A stretch of 64,000 bases of DNA from Stappia indica (lineage in GTDB: Bacteria; Pseudomonadota; Alphaproteobacteria; Rhizobiales; Stappiaceae), in contig NZ_JAIVMG010000003.1 of assembly GCF_020177335.1 (NCBI RefSeq), forward strand, positions 310,001 through 374,000, written 5' to 3'. The translations under genes were made by a program, and so were the position numbers. Below the pieces are notes generated by a model. It was not told where the DNA came from. It did not search any database and saw nothing but the letters and a program-made list of their open reading frames with translations. Below are positions 36,188-45,004 of this stretch, in pieces. How positions within the stretch are numbered: the stretch's first letter is position 1; every line of letters begins with the position of its first letter.

Positions 36188-36405
36188 GGGCATCTCCTCC
36201 TCTGCTGCCTCTTTGAGTTGCAGCATTCTCCGGACCCAATTTTATGACGAGTGGTTCTGCCGCTGTCCAGCGGTTGCTCATTGTCACAAAGGCCAAGATG
36301 GCATCTTCCGCCGATCCCGGAAAGGCGTTTCCGTAAAGGAAGTTGCGCTCTCCGGTGGTTGCGTGAAGATCGTCCGCCCGGAGCTGGAGCGAGGAGGGGG
36401 AAGGT
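36188..36405. promoter_or_regulatory. Upstream region of the acyl-CoA synthetase gene with a small inverted repeat
   Basis: CCGCTGTCCAGCGG (36260-36273) is a perfect 6-2-6 palindrome 73 bp upstream of the start. It could be an operator, but no matching site was found elsewhere in the window. No TTGACGT-type palindrome occurs here. Confidence 0.3.
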
Positions 36406-37122
36406 TCAGGCGGCAGCGTTGACGGTGATCCAGTCGAGTGCCTGCGTCAGCGAGGCGGCAACGTGGTCGGCGTGCGGTGCCAGCACCTCATGACCGACGG
36501 TCCCCGTGGTGACCCCTAGGGTGCGCACCCCGGCGGCCCGGCCCGCATGCAGGTCATGCAGGCTGTCGCCGACCATCACGACGGCGCTGGGCTCAAGGTC
36601 GGTCTCCCTGCAGAAACCGAGGATCATGCCCGGGTCCGGCTTGGCGCCATAGCCGCTGTCGAAGCCGATAATCTGCGTGAAACGGGCATCGATCCCCAGT
36701 GCGGAGAGCTGGGCGCGCGCCGAGGCTTCCGCATCGTTGGTGGCGATGCCGAGGGCCAGGCCGAGGCGGGTAAGCGCATCGAGCACCGGCATCAGGTCAT
36801 CGAACGGCGTGATATGCGGCAGGCTCATGTCGCCGATGCGGGCATTGATGTCGGCGGCCAGTTCCGCCGGGTCGGACAGGCCGAGGATCTGCGCATAGGC
36901 ATCGGCCACATCGTCGTTGGAGCCGGCGACCATGATCGAATCCGGGGCGAAACGCTGTTCATGGAGATGATAGCCGCTGACCTCGGCCAGCCGGCCCATG
37001 ATCCCGTCGTCGCCATCGGCAAGCTGGGCGATCAACGTGTAGAAGGTCGGTCCCCAGGTGCGCTGGAAATCGATCAGCGTGCCGTCCTTGTCGAACAGCA
37101 CCGCCTTGATCCGGGTTGTCAT
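36406..37122 (-). CDS. HAD family hydrolase (phosphoglycolate phosphatase-like), second of a tandem pair
   Basis: A 238-residue phosphatase. LFDKDGTLIDF (residues 9-19) holds the nucleophile Asp11 and acid Asp13; LGIATNDAEASARAQL gives motif II (Thr); KPDPGMILGF motif III (Lys); MVGDSLHDLHAGRAAG motif IV. A helical cap occupies about residues 18-85. It is a paralogue of the adjacent gene: both have FD-x-DGTL, FDRTWGP/FQRTWGP, SGYGAKP/SGFGRKP and VGDSLHD. The start ATG overlaps the stop of the upstream gene by 4 bp. The substrate is unknown. Confidence 0.9.
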   Translation of the reverse strand: MTTRIKAVLFDKDGTLIDFQRTWGPTFYTLIAQLADGDDGIMGRLAEVSGYHLHEQRFAPDSIMVAGSNDDVADAYAQILGLSDPAELAADINARIGDMSLPHITPFDDLMPVLDALTRLGLALGIATNDAEASARAQLSALGIDARFTQIIGFDSGYGAKPDPGMILGFCRETDLEPSAVVMVGDSLHDLHAGRAAGVRTLGVTTGTVGHEVLAPHADHVAASLTQALDWITVNAAA

Positions 37123-37829
37123 GTCCGCTCCATAATATCGGTCAGGGCCAGAAGGTCCCGCATGGTGTCGAGAACCACATCCGCGTTCGCCTCCAGATCG
37201 GCGCGGCTGGCGGCGCCGGTGGTGACCGCCACGCGGATCATGCCGGCATCGCGGGCCGCGTGCATGTCGTGCAGGCTGTCGCCGACCATGGCGATTTCGC
37301 CCGGGGGCAGATCCACGTGCCGGGCAAACGCAAGAAGCTGGCCCGGCGCGGGCTTGCGGCCGAACCCGGAATCATACCCGGCGAGAAAGGCGAAACTGTC
37401 GCCGAGGCCGAGTGCGTCCATCTGGCGCCGGGCCGAGGCTTCCGTGCCGTTGGTGGCGATGCCGAGTGGAATATCGGCGCGGGCGAGCCGCTGCAGGGTG
37501 TCGACCACCCCATCGAAGGGCGAGACATTGGTGACGCAGCGCTCCAGCAAGGTCGCCTCGATGCGCGCCAGCATGGCATCCGGATCGCTTTCGCCGAGGA
37601 TCTCCGCCCAGCCGGCGGCGTAGTCGGCCGGAGCCTGCACCTTCAGCACCGAGGGGCCGGTGAAGCAGGCGCGCACTGTATCGAACATGGCAACCTCCTC
37701 AAGGGTCGCCAGAATACCGGCATCGCCGGCGGCAAGGTCGCGCAGCACTTCGGCAATGGCCGGGCCCCAGGTCCGGTCGAAATCGGTCAGGGTGCCATCT
37801 CGGTCAAACAGAACGGCTTGGATGCGCAT
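37119..37829 (-). CDS. HAD family hydrolase (phosphoglycolate phosphatase-like), first of a tandem pair
   Basis: A 236-residue phosphatase with LFDRDGTLTDF (nucleophile Asp9, acid Asp11), PLGIATNGTEASARRQ, GRKPAPGQLLAF and MVGDSLHDMHAARDAG, thus all four HAD motifs. It is closely related to the following gene in layout and length (236 versus 238), clearly an old tandem duplication, and the pair is translationally coupled (ATGA). The cap domains differ (DTVRACFTG versus YHLHEQRFA), which suggests different substrates. Confidence 0.9.
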   Translation of the reverse strand: MRIQAVLFDRDGTLTDFDRTWGPAIAEVLRDLAAGDAGILATLEEVAMFDTVRACFTGPSVLKVQAPADYAAGWAEILGESDPDAMLARIEATLLERCVTNVSPFDGVVDTLQRLARADIPLGIATNGTEASARRQMDALGLGDSFAFLAGYDSGFGRKPAPGQLLAFARHVDLPPGEIAMVGDSLHDMHAARDAGMIRVAVTTGAASRADLEANADVVLDTMRDLLALTDIMERT

Positions 37830-37940
37830 CTCGGGTCCCGCGAGGTTTGTCAGGAAACAACAGAAAAGGGCGTGACGGTCTCATGACATGCCCCGGCGCG
37901 CGGGTCAAAATATCAACGCTTTTTTGCGAGGGGCGCGCGC

Positions 37941-38849
37941 TCAGCGGCGGCGATACCGGGTGGAGGGGGCAAGCGGCCCGTCGCCACTGACCTGGTGTTG
38001 CTCGACCAGGAATTCAAGCTGGGCGAGAACCGAAAGCGCCGCCGCCGGGCGCAGGCGCGGGTCGAGCCCCCGGTAGATGCGCGCGACCAGCTCGGTGACC
38101 GTTTGCGGGCCGTCGGCGAGTTCGGCGAGGATCGCCCGTTCCCGGGTCTGCCGGTGCACCTTCAGCCCGGCAAGATAGGTGGCCGGATCGCGCACCGGCC
38201 CGCCATGCCCGGGCAGATACTGGCGGTCGGAACGGGCCTCTAGCTTGTCGAGCGAGGCCATGTAGGCGCTCATCGACCCGTCCGGGGGCGCAACGATGGT
38301 GGTCGACCAGGCCATGACATGATCGGCGGAAAACAGAGTGTCGTCGTAGTCGAGGGCAAAGCACAGGTGGTTGGCCGTGTGTCCCGGCGTTGCCACGGCG
38401 GTCAGCCGCAAGCCGTCGACCTCGATGGCCTCGCCATCCTTCAGCACCCGGTCGGGATGATAGTCCTCGTCGGAACTGGCATCGAGCGGGTTGATCTCTC
38501 CCTCGCCGAGCGGGCGGGCGGGGCGGTGCGGGCCGCAACCGATGATCGGTGCGCCGGTCCGCTCCTTCATGAGCCGCGCCCCGGGTGAGTGATCCTTGTG
38601 GGTGTGGCTGACAAGGATGGCGGTCACCGGCGCCGGTCCGGCTTCGGCGAGCAGCAGCTCGACATGCGCTTCATCCATCGGTCCGGGATCGAGCACGGCG
38701 ACCTCGTCCCGGCCGATCAGGTAGCTGTTGGTGCCGTGCCAGGTGAAGGGATTGGCGTTGCGGGCGGTGATCCGGCGCACCGCATCGGAAATCCGCACCG
38801 CCTCGCCATGCTGCGGGTCGAAATCGCGGTCGTGCTTCAGATCGGCCAT
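37941..38849 (-). CDS. MBL-fold metallo-hydrolase (LACTB2-like)
   Basis: A 302-residue enzyme with the metallo-beta-lactamase fold. LVSHTHKDHSPGARL contains the HxHxDH zinc motif, ATPGHTANHLCF and FSADHVMAW supply further ligands, and LPGHGGPV the last histidine. The C-terminal 70 residues form a winged-helix domain (AILAELADGPQTVTELVARI), the arrangement of LACTB2-type proteins, which have RNase or thioesterase-like activity in other organisms. ATG 38849 is preferred, as GAGGA lies 9 nt upstream and NPFTWHGTNSYLIG begins at the usual distance. Confidence 0.88.
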   Translation of the reverse strand: MADLKHDRDFDPQHGEAVRISDAVRRITARNANPFTWHGTNSYLIGRDEVAVLDPGPMDEAHVELLLAEAGPAPVTAILVSHTHKDHSPGARLMKERTGAPIIGCGPHRPARPLGEGEINPLDASSDEDYHPDRVLKDGEAIEVDGLRLTAVATPGHTANHLCFALDYDDTLFSADHVMAWSTTIVAPPDGSMSAYMASLDKLEARSDRQYLPGHGGPVRDPATYLAGLKVHRQTRERAILAELADGPQTVTELVARIYRGLDPRLRPAAALSVLAQLEFLVEQHQVSGDGPLAPSTRYRRR

Positions 38850-39243
38850 TTCACGGGTCCTCGCGCCAGCAGGTTGTGCAACCGCTCTAGACGATGTGCG
38901 GGGAAACAGGCAAGAGGCCGCCGTCAGCTGCGGTCGGAAGCCTGTCGCGGGGCAAGTCCTTTTGCCGGAAAGGTGTTCGGCAATCTTGCCGGCTAACAAG
39001 AGGATTGCGACTTTGGGATTACATGTCTAGGTTTTCCGATCGTGTGGCTGCACGGAGCGCGATCCACCGTCGCCGGCAGGGGAGGTACAGATGCCGGCCG
39101 ACGGGAGGAATTTGCAATGGGTCGCGCGCTGGTTGTCACATGGCCGTTGTTGAATTCAACTATTGGCCGAGCCAGCGACGCGGGAGGAGAGATTTACCGG
39201 TCCGTCGTTGCCTCATGTCCTGCATAAAAAGGGAAGGTCCGTC
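38850..39243. promoter_or_regulatory. Gap upstream of the polyamine-type ABC operon
   Basis: A 394-bp divergent gap (MBL on minus, ABC on plus). TTGCGA (39005-39010) and TAGGTT (39028-39033) are separated by 17 bp and could be the ABC promoter, leaving a leader of about 200 nt. AAGGGAAGG just before the ATG is a strong ribosome site. No known riboswitch was recognised. Confidence 0.35.
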
Positions 39244-40368
39244 ATGTCCATTTCACGCCGTTCGATGCTGAAGGGCTCCGCCGCAGCATCCACGCTTCTC
39301 GCCGCTCCGGCGATTCTCAAGGCGAGCGATGCGCTCGCATCCTCCGGTCAGGTCAATGTGTTTGCCTGGGGTGATTACATCCAGGAGAACATGATCGACA
39401 AGTTCACCAAGGACACGGGCATCACCGTGAACCTGTCGACCTACGGCTCCAACGACGAGGCGGTGCAGAAGCTCAAGGCCGCTGGCGGCAAGGGCTTCGA
39501 CGTTATTTTCCCGTCGGTGACCAACGGGCCGCAGTACTATCCGGACAATCTGTTGAAGCCGCTCGATGAGAGCAAGCTGACCCTCGACAACCTGATTCCG
39601 TCGATGTTGCGTGACAGTGTCCAGCTCGGCGGCACCTATCGCGGCAAGCGGATGCTGCTGCCGTTCGACTGGGGCACGGAGGCGGTCACCTTCGACAGCA
39701 CCGTGTTCCCGATGGACGATGCGGATGTGTCGCTCGGGGCGTTCTGGACACCGGAAGCCGCCGGCAAGGTGACGTTCCGCCAGAAATCGGCGCTGACCGG
39801 CGTCGGCCTCTATCTCGACTCCATCGGCCAGGTGAAGTCGAACCGGATGCTCGATGTTTACAAGACCGAGGATGAGGCGCGCCGGGTCTACGGCGCGGTG
39901 GCGGCCTTCATCATCGAGAACAAGAAGAACATCGCCGCCTTCTGGAACAACGCCACCGAGGCCACCAACGCCTTCAAGCAGGCCGGTGCGGCGATCGGCC
40001 AGACCTGGGACACCACCGGGCTGCTTCTCAACCGCGAGGACGCCAAGTGGAAATACCGGATGCCCAAGGAAGGCGGCATCACCTGGATGGATTCCATGGG
40101 CATTCCGACCGGCGCGGAGAATCTCGATCAGGGCTATGCCTTCATCAATGCCATGCTCGACCCGAAGATGGCGGGCCTGTTCGCGGCCAATACCGGCTAC
40201 AACTCGGCGGTGGCCGGCGCGGCCGATCATGCCAGCGAGAGCTACAAGAAGCAGTTCTCCGAGGTCTACAACGCGGAGAACCTGGCGAACCTGTGGTGGT
40301 GGCAGGCCGACCAGCCTTGGACCTCACCGGTGGTCGGCGAATACGTCGACGCGGTTACCAACGCCTGA
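39244..40368 (+). CDS. Periplasmic solute-binding protein, polyamine (PotD/PotF) type
   Basis: A 374-residue binding protein exported through the Tat route: SISRRSMLKGSAAASTLLAA carries a near-RR motif followed by a mild hydrophobic core. The mature part has NVFAWGDYIQENMIDKF, KGFDVIFPSVTNGPQYY, GTYRGKRMLLPFDWGTEAV and LWWWQADQPWTSPVVGEY, as in the family 1 polyamine/amine binders. The three genes downstream are the ATPase and two permeases, so this is a complete importer. Polyamine or a similar small amine is inferred from family, not shown. Confidence 0.9.
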   Translation: MSISRRSMLKGSAAASTLLAAPAILKASDALASSGQVNVFAWGDYIQENMIDKFTKDTGITVNLSTYGSNDEAVQKLKAAGGKGFDVIFPSVTNGPQYYPDNLLKPLDESKLTLDNLIPSMLRDSVQLGGTYRGKRMLLPFDWGTEAVTFDSTVFPMDDADVSLGAFWTPEAAGKVTFRQKSALTGVGLYLDSIGQVKSNRMLDVYKTEDEARRVYGAVAAFIIENKKNIAAFWNNATEATNAFKQAGAAIGQTWDTTGLLLNREDAKWKYRMPKEGGITWMDSMGIPTGAENLDQGYAFINAMLDPKMAGLFAANTGYNSAVAGAADHASESYKKQFSEVYNAENLANLWWWQADQPWTSPVVGEYVDAVTNA

Positions 40369-40478
40369 CCGAGTATCAGTGCCTGAAACGGGCAGATGAA
40401 CCGATGGATTGCGGCTCCGGCCGCAATCCGCTTTTCCCGGAGGAGGGTCCGGGCGGGATTTTGGGGAGGAAGTGCGGG

Positions 40479-41573
40479 ATGCACGGCAAGGACGTTGTGC
40501 TGGACGGCGTATCGATGCGGTTCGGGGATTTCACGGCCGTACAGCCGACCGATCTGACCATCGAGGCGGGGGAGTTCTTCTCCATTCTCGGGCCGTCGGG
40601 CTGCGGCAAGACCACGATCTTGCGCATCATTTCCGGGTTTCTCGACCCGACCGCCGGCGATGTGCGCATCGGCGGCGACACCATGACCGGCATTCGCCCC
40701 AATGCCCGGCCGACCGCGCTGATCTTTCAGAACCTGGCGCTGTTTCCGCTGATGAGCGTGTGGGAAAACGTCGCCTTCGGTCTGGAGGCGCGCGGCATCG
40801 CCAAGGGCGCGCGGCGCGAGCGCGCCGAGGAACTGCTGGCGATGGTCGCCCTTGACGGGCAGGGCGAGAAGAAGCCGACCGAACTGTCCGGCGGTCAGCG
40901 CCAGCGCGTCGCCATCGCCCGGGCACTGGCGGTGGAGCCCTCGGTGCTGTTGCTGGACGAGCCCTTGTCCGCGCTCGATCTGAAGCTGCGCCAGCACATG
41001 CGCGCCGAGCTGAAGGAGCTGCAGCGCAAGACCGGCGTGACCTTCATCTACATCACCCACGATCAGGGCGAGGCGCTGACCATGTCCGACAGGGTGGCGG
41101 TGATGAACCGGGGCGTGATCGAACAGGTCGCCTCCTCGGACGATATCTACAGCCAGCCGGCGACCCCGTTCGTCGCCAGTTTCGTTGGCGAGCAGAACGT
41201 GTTCCGCGGGCGGCTGACAGCGGTCAACGGTGAGGTGGCGGAGGTCGAAACCGCCCACGGCATCTTGCGCGGCCGGCCACGCAGCGGCGTTGCCGCCGGC
41301 GACGAGGTGATGGTCTTCGTCCGGCCCGAACGGGTTGGCCTTTCCCGAAACGGTGGCGAGGCCTCGCGCGACAACCGTCTGACCGCGACCATCGAGCGGC
41401 GCGATCTTGAAGGCCCCTTCGTCAATCTCCATTGCCGCGCCGGCGAGACGCCGGTGATGATCCACCTGCCGAACTCCGGCGAGAGCGGACCGGACCTTTC
41501 CGGCGATGCGGAACTCGGCTTCCAGATCACCGACGCGGTCGTCATGCCTGCTGGGGATCTTGCTCGTGACTAG
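40479..41573 (+). CDS. ABC transporter ATP-binding protein, PotA-like
   Basis: A 364-residue ATPase. Walker A GPSGCGKTT (residues about 38-46), Q-loop IFQNLALFP, signature LSGGQRQRVAIARAL, Walker B VLLLDEPLSALD and switch His in YITHDQGEAL are all intact. A C-terminal TOBE domain (about 270-360) follows, as in the PotA/MalK branch. ATG 40479 has GGGGAGGA 8 nt upstream. It overlaps the first permease gene by 8 bp. Confidence 0.94.
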   Translation: MHGKDVVLDGVSMRFGDFTAVQPTDLTIEAGEFFSILGPSGCGKTTILRIISGFLDPTAGDVRIGGDTMTGIRPNARPTALIFQNLALFPLMSVWENVAFGLEARGIAKGARRERAEELLAMVALDGQGEKKPTELSGGQRQRVAIARALAVEPSVLLLDEPLSALDLKLRQHMRAELKELQRKTGVTFIYITHDQGEALTMSDRVAVMNRGVIEQVASSDDIYSQPATPFVASFVGEQNVFRGRLTAVNGEVAEVETAHGILRGRPRSGVAAGDEVMVFVRPERVGLSRNGGEASRDNRLTATIERRDLEGPFVNLHCRAGETPVMIHLPNSGESGPDLSGDAELGFQITDAVVMPAGDLARD

Positions 41574-42855
41574 CCTGATCCGAAGCTATGGCAAGGGGCT
41601 GACGGCGCTGTTTCTCGCCCTGACGGCGGCCTGGATCGTTCTCCTGATCGTCCTGCCGCAACTCAGGATGATCGAGCGCGCCTTCACCTTCACCGATCAT
41701 GGTGGCGAGGCCGCCACCCTGGCGCAGACTATCGACCGCCACTACACGCGGTTGTTCGCGATCGACACGGATCTGCGCGACTTCAAGGCGCGCAAGGACG
41801 CGGCCAGCGCATTGGCCCCGGCGACGCCGGGCCTTGTTCCCAGTCCCTCGCTGGCGCCCAGCCCGTCGCTGACCCCGTCGCCGAGCCTGGTTCCGAGCCC
41901 GACCGCACCAAGTCCTTCGCTGACGCCAAGCCCGTCCATGACGCCTTCACCGGGGTTGGTGCCAAGCCCCGGCATGGCGCCATCGGCCGCGAGCGGCCCG
42001 TCGCCGGAAGAGTTGGACCGCCGGATCGCCGAGCTGGAGGCGGAGAAGGCGGATTTGCAGCAAAAGCTTGCGGTTCTGGAGGAAGAGGAGCGCAGCAACG
42101 ACGCTGAAACCGGTTTCAACGAGACCTACTCGCTGAAGAACTTCACGGATATGAGCGAGATCCACCTGAAGATCTTCATCTCCACGCTGTTCTATGCGCT
42201 CTGCGTCACCGTGCTGGCGTTTCTCGTGTGCTACCCGGTCGCCTATGCGGTGGCGAGCACGCGCAGTGCCAACAAGCTCGCCTTCCTGATGCTCGGCCTG
42301 GTCATTCCCTATGCCATCAACGAGCTGCTGCGGATCTTCTCCTGGGTGATGATCCTGGAAAAGCAGGGCATCCTCAACGGGCTGTTCGATGCGCTCGGGC
42401 TGATCGACATGGGCGCGGGCGAGGGGGTGCGGTTCGTCGCCTCCAACGGCGCGGTCTTCACGGTGATGGTCTATGCCTATGTGCTGTTCATGGTGTTTCC
42501 GATCTACAACACCATCGACACGCTCGACCGCAACCAGATCGAGGCGGCGCGCGATCTGGGGGCGTCGATCTGGCGGATCCACTGGCGGGTGGTGCTGCCC
42601 CATGCCAAGCCGGGCATCGCTGTGGGCGCGATCATGACCTTCATGCTGTCGGCCGGCTCCATCGCCGTGCCGGAGATCGTCGGCCGGGGGCTGCACCCGG
42701 ACTGGTTCAGCCAGGTGATCTACCGGCGCTTCTTCGAGGCCGATTCCTGGAACCAGGGAGCCGCCTATTCGCTGGCGCTGCTCGTCGCCTGTCTCGTCTT
42801 CATTCTGGTCAACATGGCCGTTTTCCGTGTCGGCATCAGGGATATCGCCAAATGA
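41566..42855 (+). CDS. ABC permease (PotB-like) with a Pro-Ser repeat and coiled coil inserted after the first helix
   Basis: A 429-residue inner-membrane permease starting at GTG 41566 (overlapping the ATPase stop, GGGG upstream). Residues about 9-32 are TM1 and about 205-228 TM2; the remaining helices and the EAA loop (IEAARDLGASIWRIHWRVVLPHAKPGI) are normal. Between TM1 and TM2 lie about 170 residues instead of the usual ~50. They hold roughly nine hexapeptide units of the form LxPSPS (residues about 89-147, e.g. LTPSPSLVPSP) and then a charged coiled coil, EELDRRIAELEAEKADLQQK, about residues 149-180. The loop faces the periplasm. The insert's role is unknown. Confidence 0.9.
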   Translation: MTSLIRSYGKGLTALFLALTAAWIVLLIVLPQLRMIERAFTFTDHGGEAATLAQTIDRHYTRLFAIDTDLRDFKARKDAASALAPATPGLVPSPSLAPSPSLTPSPSLVPSPTAPSPSLTPSPSMTPSPGLVPSPGMAPSAASGPSPEELDRRIAELEAEKADLQQKLAVLEEEERSNDAETGFNETYSLKNFTDMSEIHLKIFISTLFYALCVTVLAFLVCYPVAYAVASTRSANKLAFLMLGLVIPYAINELLRIFSWVMILEKQGILNGLFDALGLIDMGAGEGVRFVASNGAVFTVMVYAYVLFMVFPIYNTIDTLDRNQIEAARDLGASIWRIHWRVVLPHAKPGIAVGAIMTFMLSAGSIAVPEIVGRGLHPDWFSQVIYRRFFEADSWNQGAAYSLALLVACLVFILVNMAVFRVGIRDIAK

Positions 42856-43706
42856 GCCTGTCCGAAGCAAACACACGGGGCGGAGTGTCGCCACAAACCG
42901 CCCGCCGGTCGCCGGTCGACTGGTCGGGGGCGATCCTCAACGGCTATCTGGTGCTGTTCTTCGCCTATATGTTCCTGCCACTGCTGTTCATGGTGGTGGC
43001 CGCTTTCAATGCCAATCCGACGCCTTCGGTGACGGACTGGCAGGGGTTTTCCCTCCGCTGGTTCACTGAGCTGCCGCAGGACGAGCGCTTCCTGCAAGGG
43101 CTTGTGCACTCACTTGCCATCGCCGTCGGGGTGATCGTCATCGCCATTCCGCTGGGACTCGCCGGTGCGCTGGTTCTGACCCGGCTGCAATCGCGCGGCA
43201 CCACCGTGCTCTATACGGTGCTGGTGTCGCCGATTCTGACCCCCGGCATCGTTCTCGGCGCGACGACCATGATCTTCTGGCGCGACGCCTTCGGCGTTCA
43301 GGCCGGGCTTCTGACCGCGACCATCGCCCAGGCGGGGTTCATCGCCTCCTATTGCATGTTGATGTTCATGGCGCGGCTGCAGCGTCAGGACCGGGTGCTG
43401 GAGGAGGCGGCGCTGGATCTTGGCGCCTCCTCGGTGTTCGTGTTCCGCCGGATCACCCTGCCGTTTCTGATGCCGACGGTCCTCACCGCCTCGGTGATCT
43501 CCTTCCTGCAATCGATCGAGAACTACAACACCACCTTCTTCGCCATCGGGTCGAGCTGGACGCTGGTGACGGAAATCGGCGCGCGGATGCGCTTCGGCCT
43601 GTCGCCGGTGGTCAATGTCATCGGCGTGATCTTCGTGGCGATCACCATTGTCGCGGCGACCGCCTGGGTGCTGAGCCGCAGGCGGGCCGGCCCGGCCACC
43701 GGTTGA
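42852..43706 (+). CDS. ABC permease (PotC-like)
   Basis: A 284-residue permease with six hydrophobic segments and the EAA loop LEEAALDLGASSVFVFRRITLPFLMP. NGYLVLFFAYMFLPLLFMVV is TM1 and the ILTPGIVLGATTMIFWRD region matches PotC-type proteins. The ATG overlaps the stop of the first permease gene (ATGA), so the two are translationally coupled. No unusual insert is present, in contrast to its partner. Confidence 0.92.
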   Translation: MSLSEANTRGGVSPQTARRSPVDWSGAILNGYLVLFFAYMFLPLLFMVVAAFNANPTPSVTDWQGFSLRWFTELPQDERFLQGLVHSLAIAVGVIVIAIPLGLAGALVLTRLQSRGTTVLYTVLVSPILTPGIVLGATTMIFWRDAFGVQAGLLTATIAQAGFIASYCMLMFMARLQRQDRVLEEAALDLGASSVFVFRRITLPFLMPTVLTASVISFLQSIENYNTTFFAIGSSWTLVTEIGARMRFGLSPVVNVIGVIFVAITIVAATAWVLSRRRAGPATG

Positions 43707-43773
43707 CGCTTCCTCCGGGGCGCGGGACCATGCGCCGGATTCGTCGGACCTGAGCTGAAGGAGGAGGGGCGGG

Positions 43774-44259
43774 GTGGACACGCCATGCAGCTTCACGCGG
43801 CATCTGCCGCTGGAACGGGAGGCCGCCTTTGAACTGGTGGTCGACCGGTTCGCCGACTGGTGGCCGCGCGAATACACGTTTTCCGGGGAGGATCTGGAAG
43901 ACATCGGCATCGAGCCGATGGCCGGCGGCGCCTGCTATGAACAGGCGCGCGGCGGCACGCGGATCGTCTGGGGAACGGTACTCTCGATCGAGCGGCCGCT
44001 TTATCTGCGCCTCGCCTGGCAGATCGGTCCGGGGCGGGAGGTGATCGCAGATCCGGCCGCCGCCAGCCGGGTGGTGATCGAGTTTCGCGCCGAGGGAGAG
44101 GGCACACGGGTGGAACTGAGCCATGGCGATTTCCTCCGCCACGGCGAGGGCGGTGAACACTACCGCAGCGTGATGGCCTCCGAGGGCGGCTGGCCCTTCT
44201 GTCTCGACAAGCTGGTGGAGGCGGCCCGTGCCCGTGCTCATGTCCGCCCCCGCCGCTGA
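43774..44259 (+). CDS. SRPBCC domain protein (AHSA1-like)
   Basis: A 161-residue ligand-binding protein of the START-related SRPBCC superfamily. REAAFELVVDRFADWWPRE, YEQARGGTRIVWGTVLSIERP and LRLAWQIGP form the beta-sheet strands, and EGTRVELSHGDFLRH and the C-terminal helix CLDKLVEAARA are usual. Start at GTG 43774 behind GGAGGAGGGGCG. Likely binds a hydrophobic small molecule; nothing points to which. Confidence 0.75.
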   Translation: MDTPCSFTRHLPLEREAAFELVVDRFADWWPREYTFSGEDLEDIGIEPMAGGACYEQARGGTRIVWGTVLSIERPLYLRLAWQIGPGREVIADPAAASRVVIEFRAEGEGTRVELSHGDFLRHGEGGEHYRSVMASEGGWPFCLDKLVEAARARAHVRPRR

Positions 44260-44289
44260 TCCGCGCCGGCCTCAGCCGGAGAGCGCGCG

Positions 44290-45000
44290 ATGAAACTTCG
44301 CTTCCGCTGCCTGCCGGAGCTTTTCGGGCTTGTGCCGGAACCGGTGCCGGCACGCAGCAGCCTGCCCGAATGGCTGCGGGCCGCGCCGGCAATGATCCCG
44401 AGCGAAACCCTCGGCGGGGCCGAGGTGCGCGGCCTCAAGCAGTGCCCGCCGCTGATCGACGCGCTGTCGCTCGGTGTCATGTTCCGCCTTGCGACCGATG
44501 TCACTGTGCAGGAGGGGGAGCTTTCCTGGGACTGGGAGCCGCCGGCCAGTCTTGCCGCGCGCCAGACCCGCGCGCCGATTGGCCTGCATGTGCCTGAACA
44601 GGCCTCCGGGGTGCCATTCGGACTGCCGCCGGATCAGTTCGTCGTCAAGTTCACCAATTTCTGGACGGTGACCGCGCCGGAAGGCGTGTCGCTGCTGTTC
44701 ACCCATCCGCTCAACCGCGAAGACCTGCCGTTCCGGACCCTGGCCGGCATGGTCGATTGCGACCGCTTCCGCGACGGCTTCGTGCATTTCCCGGCGATCT
44801 GGCGCGATCCGGGGTTCGAAGGCGTGTTGCCGGCGGGAACCCCGGTGGCTCAGGGCTTTCCAATTCGCCGGGAGGCGCTGGAGCTCGACTGCGCGCCGAT
44901 GAGCCCGGCCGAGCTTGCGGCCCATGGTAAGGTGCAGGACGGCTTGCAGGACGATCCGGGACTTTATCGCAAGAGCTTCCGCGCAACCCGGGCGCAATAG
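44290..45000 (+). CDS. Conserved protein of unknown function (possibly DUF6065-like)
   Basis: A 236-residue soluble protein without signal or membrane segment. Notable stretches: PEWLRAAPAMIPSETLGG, RGLKQCPPLIDALSLGVMF, FVVKFTNFWTVTAPEGVS, LFTHPLNREDLPF, VDCDRFRDGFVHFPAIWRD and PVAQGFPIRRE. The KQCPPLIDA and FTHPLNR stretches recall proteins seen in phage and rhizobial genomes annotated only by domain-of-unknown-function labels. Not recognised with certainty. It converges on the TPR gene, 4 bp apart. Confidence 0.6.
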   Translation: MKLRFRCLPELFGLVPEPVPARSSLPEWLRAAPAMIPSETLGGAEVRGLKQCPPLIDALSLGVMFRLATDVTVQEGELSWDWEPPASLAARQTRAPIGLHVPEQASGVPFGLPPDQFVVKFTNFWTVTAPEGVSLLFTHPLNREDLPFRTLAGMVDCDRFRDGFVHFPAIWRDPGFEGVLPAGTPVAQGFPIRREALELDCAPMSPAELAAHGKVQDGLQDDPGLYRKSFRATRAQ

Positions 45001-45004
45001 GCGG

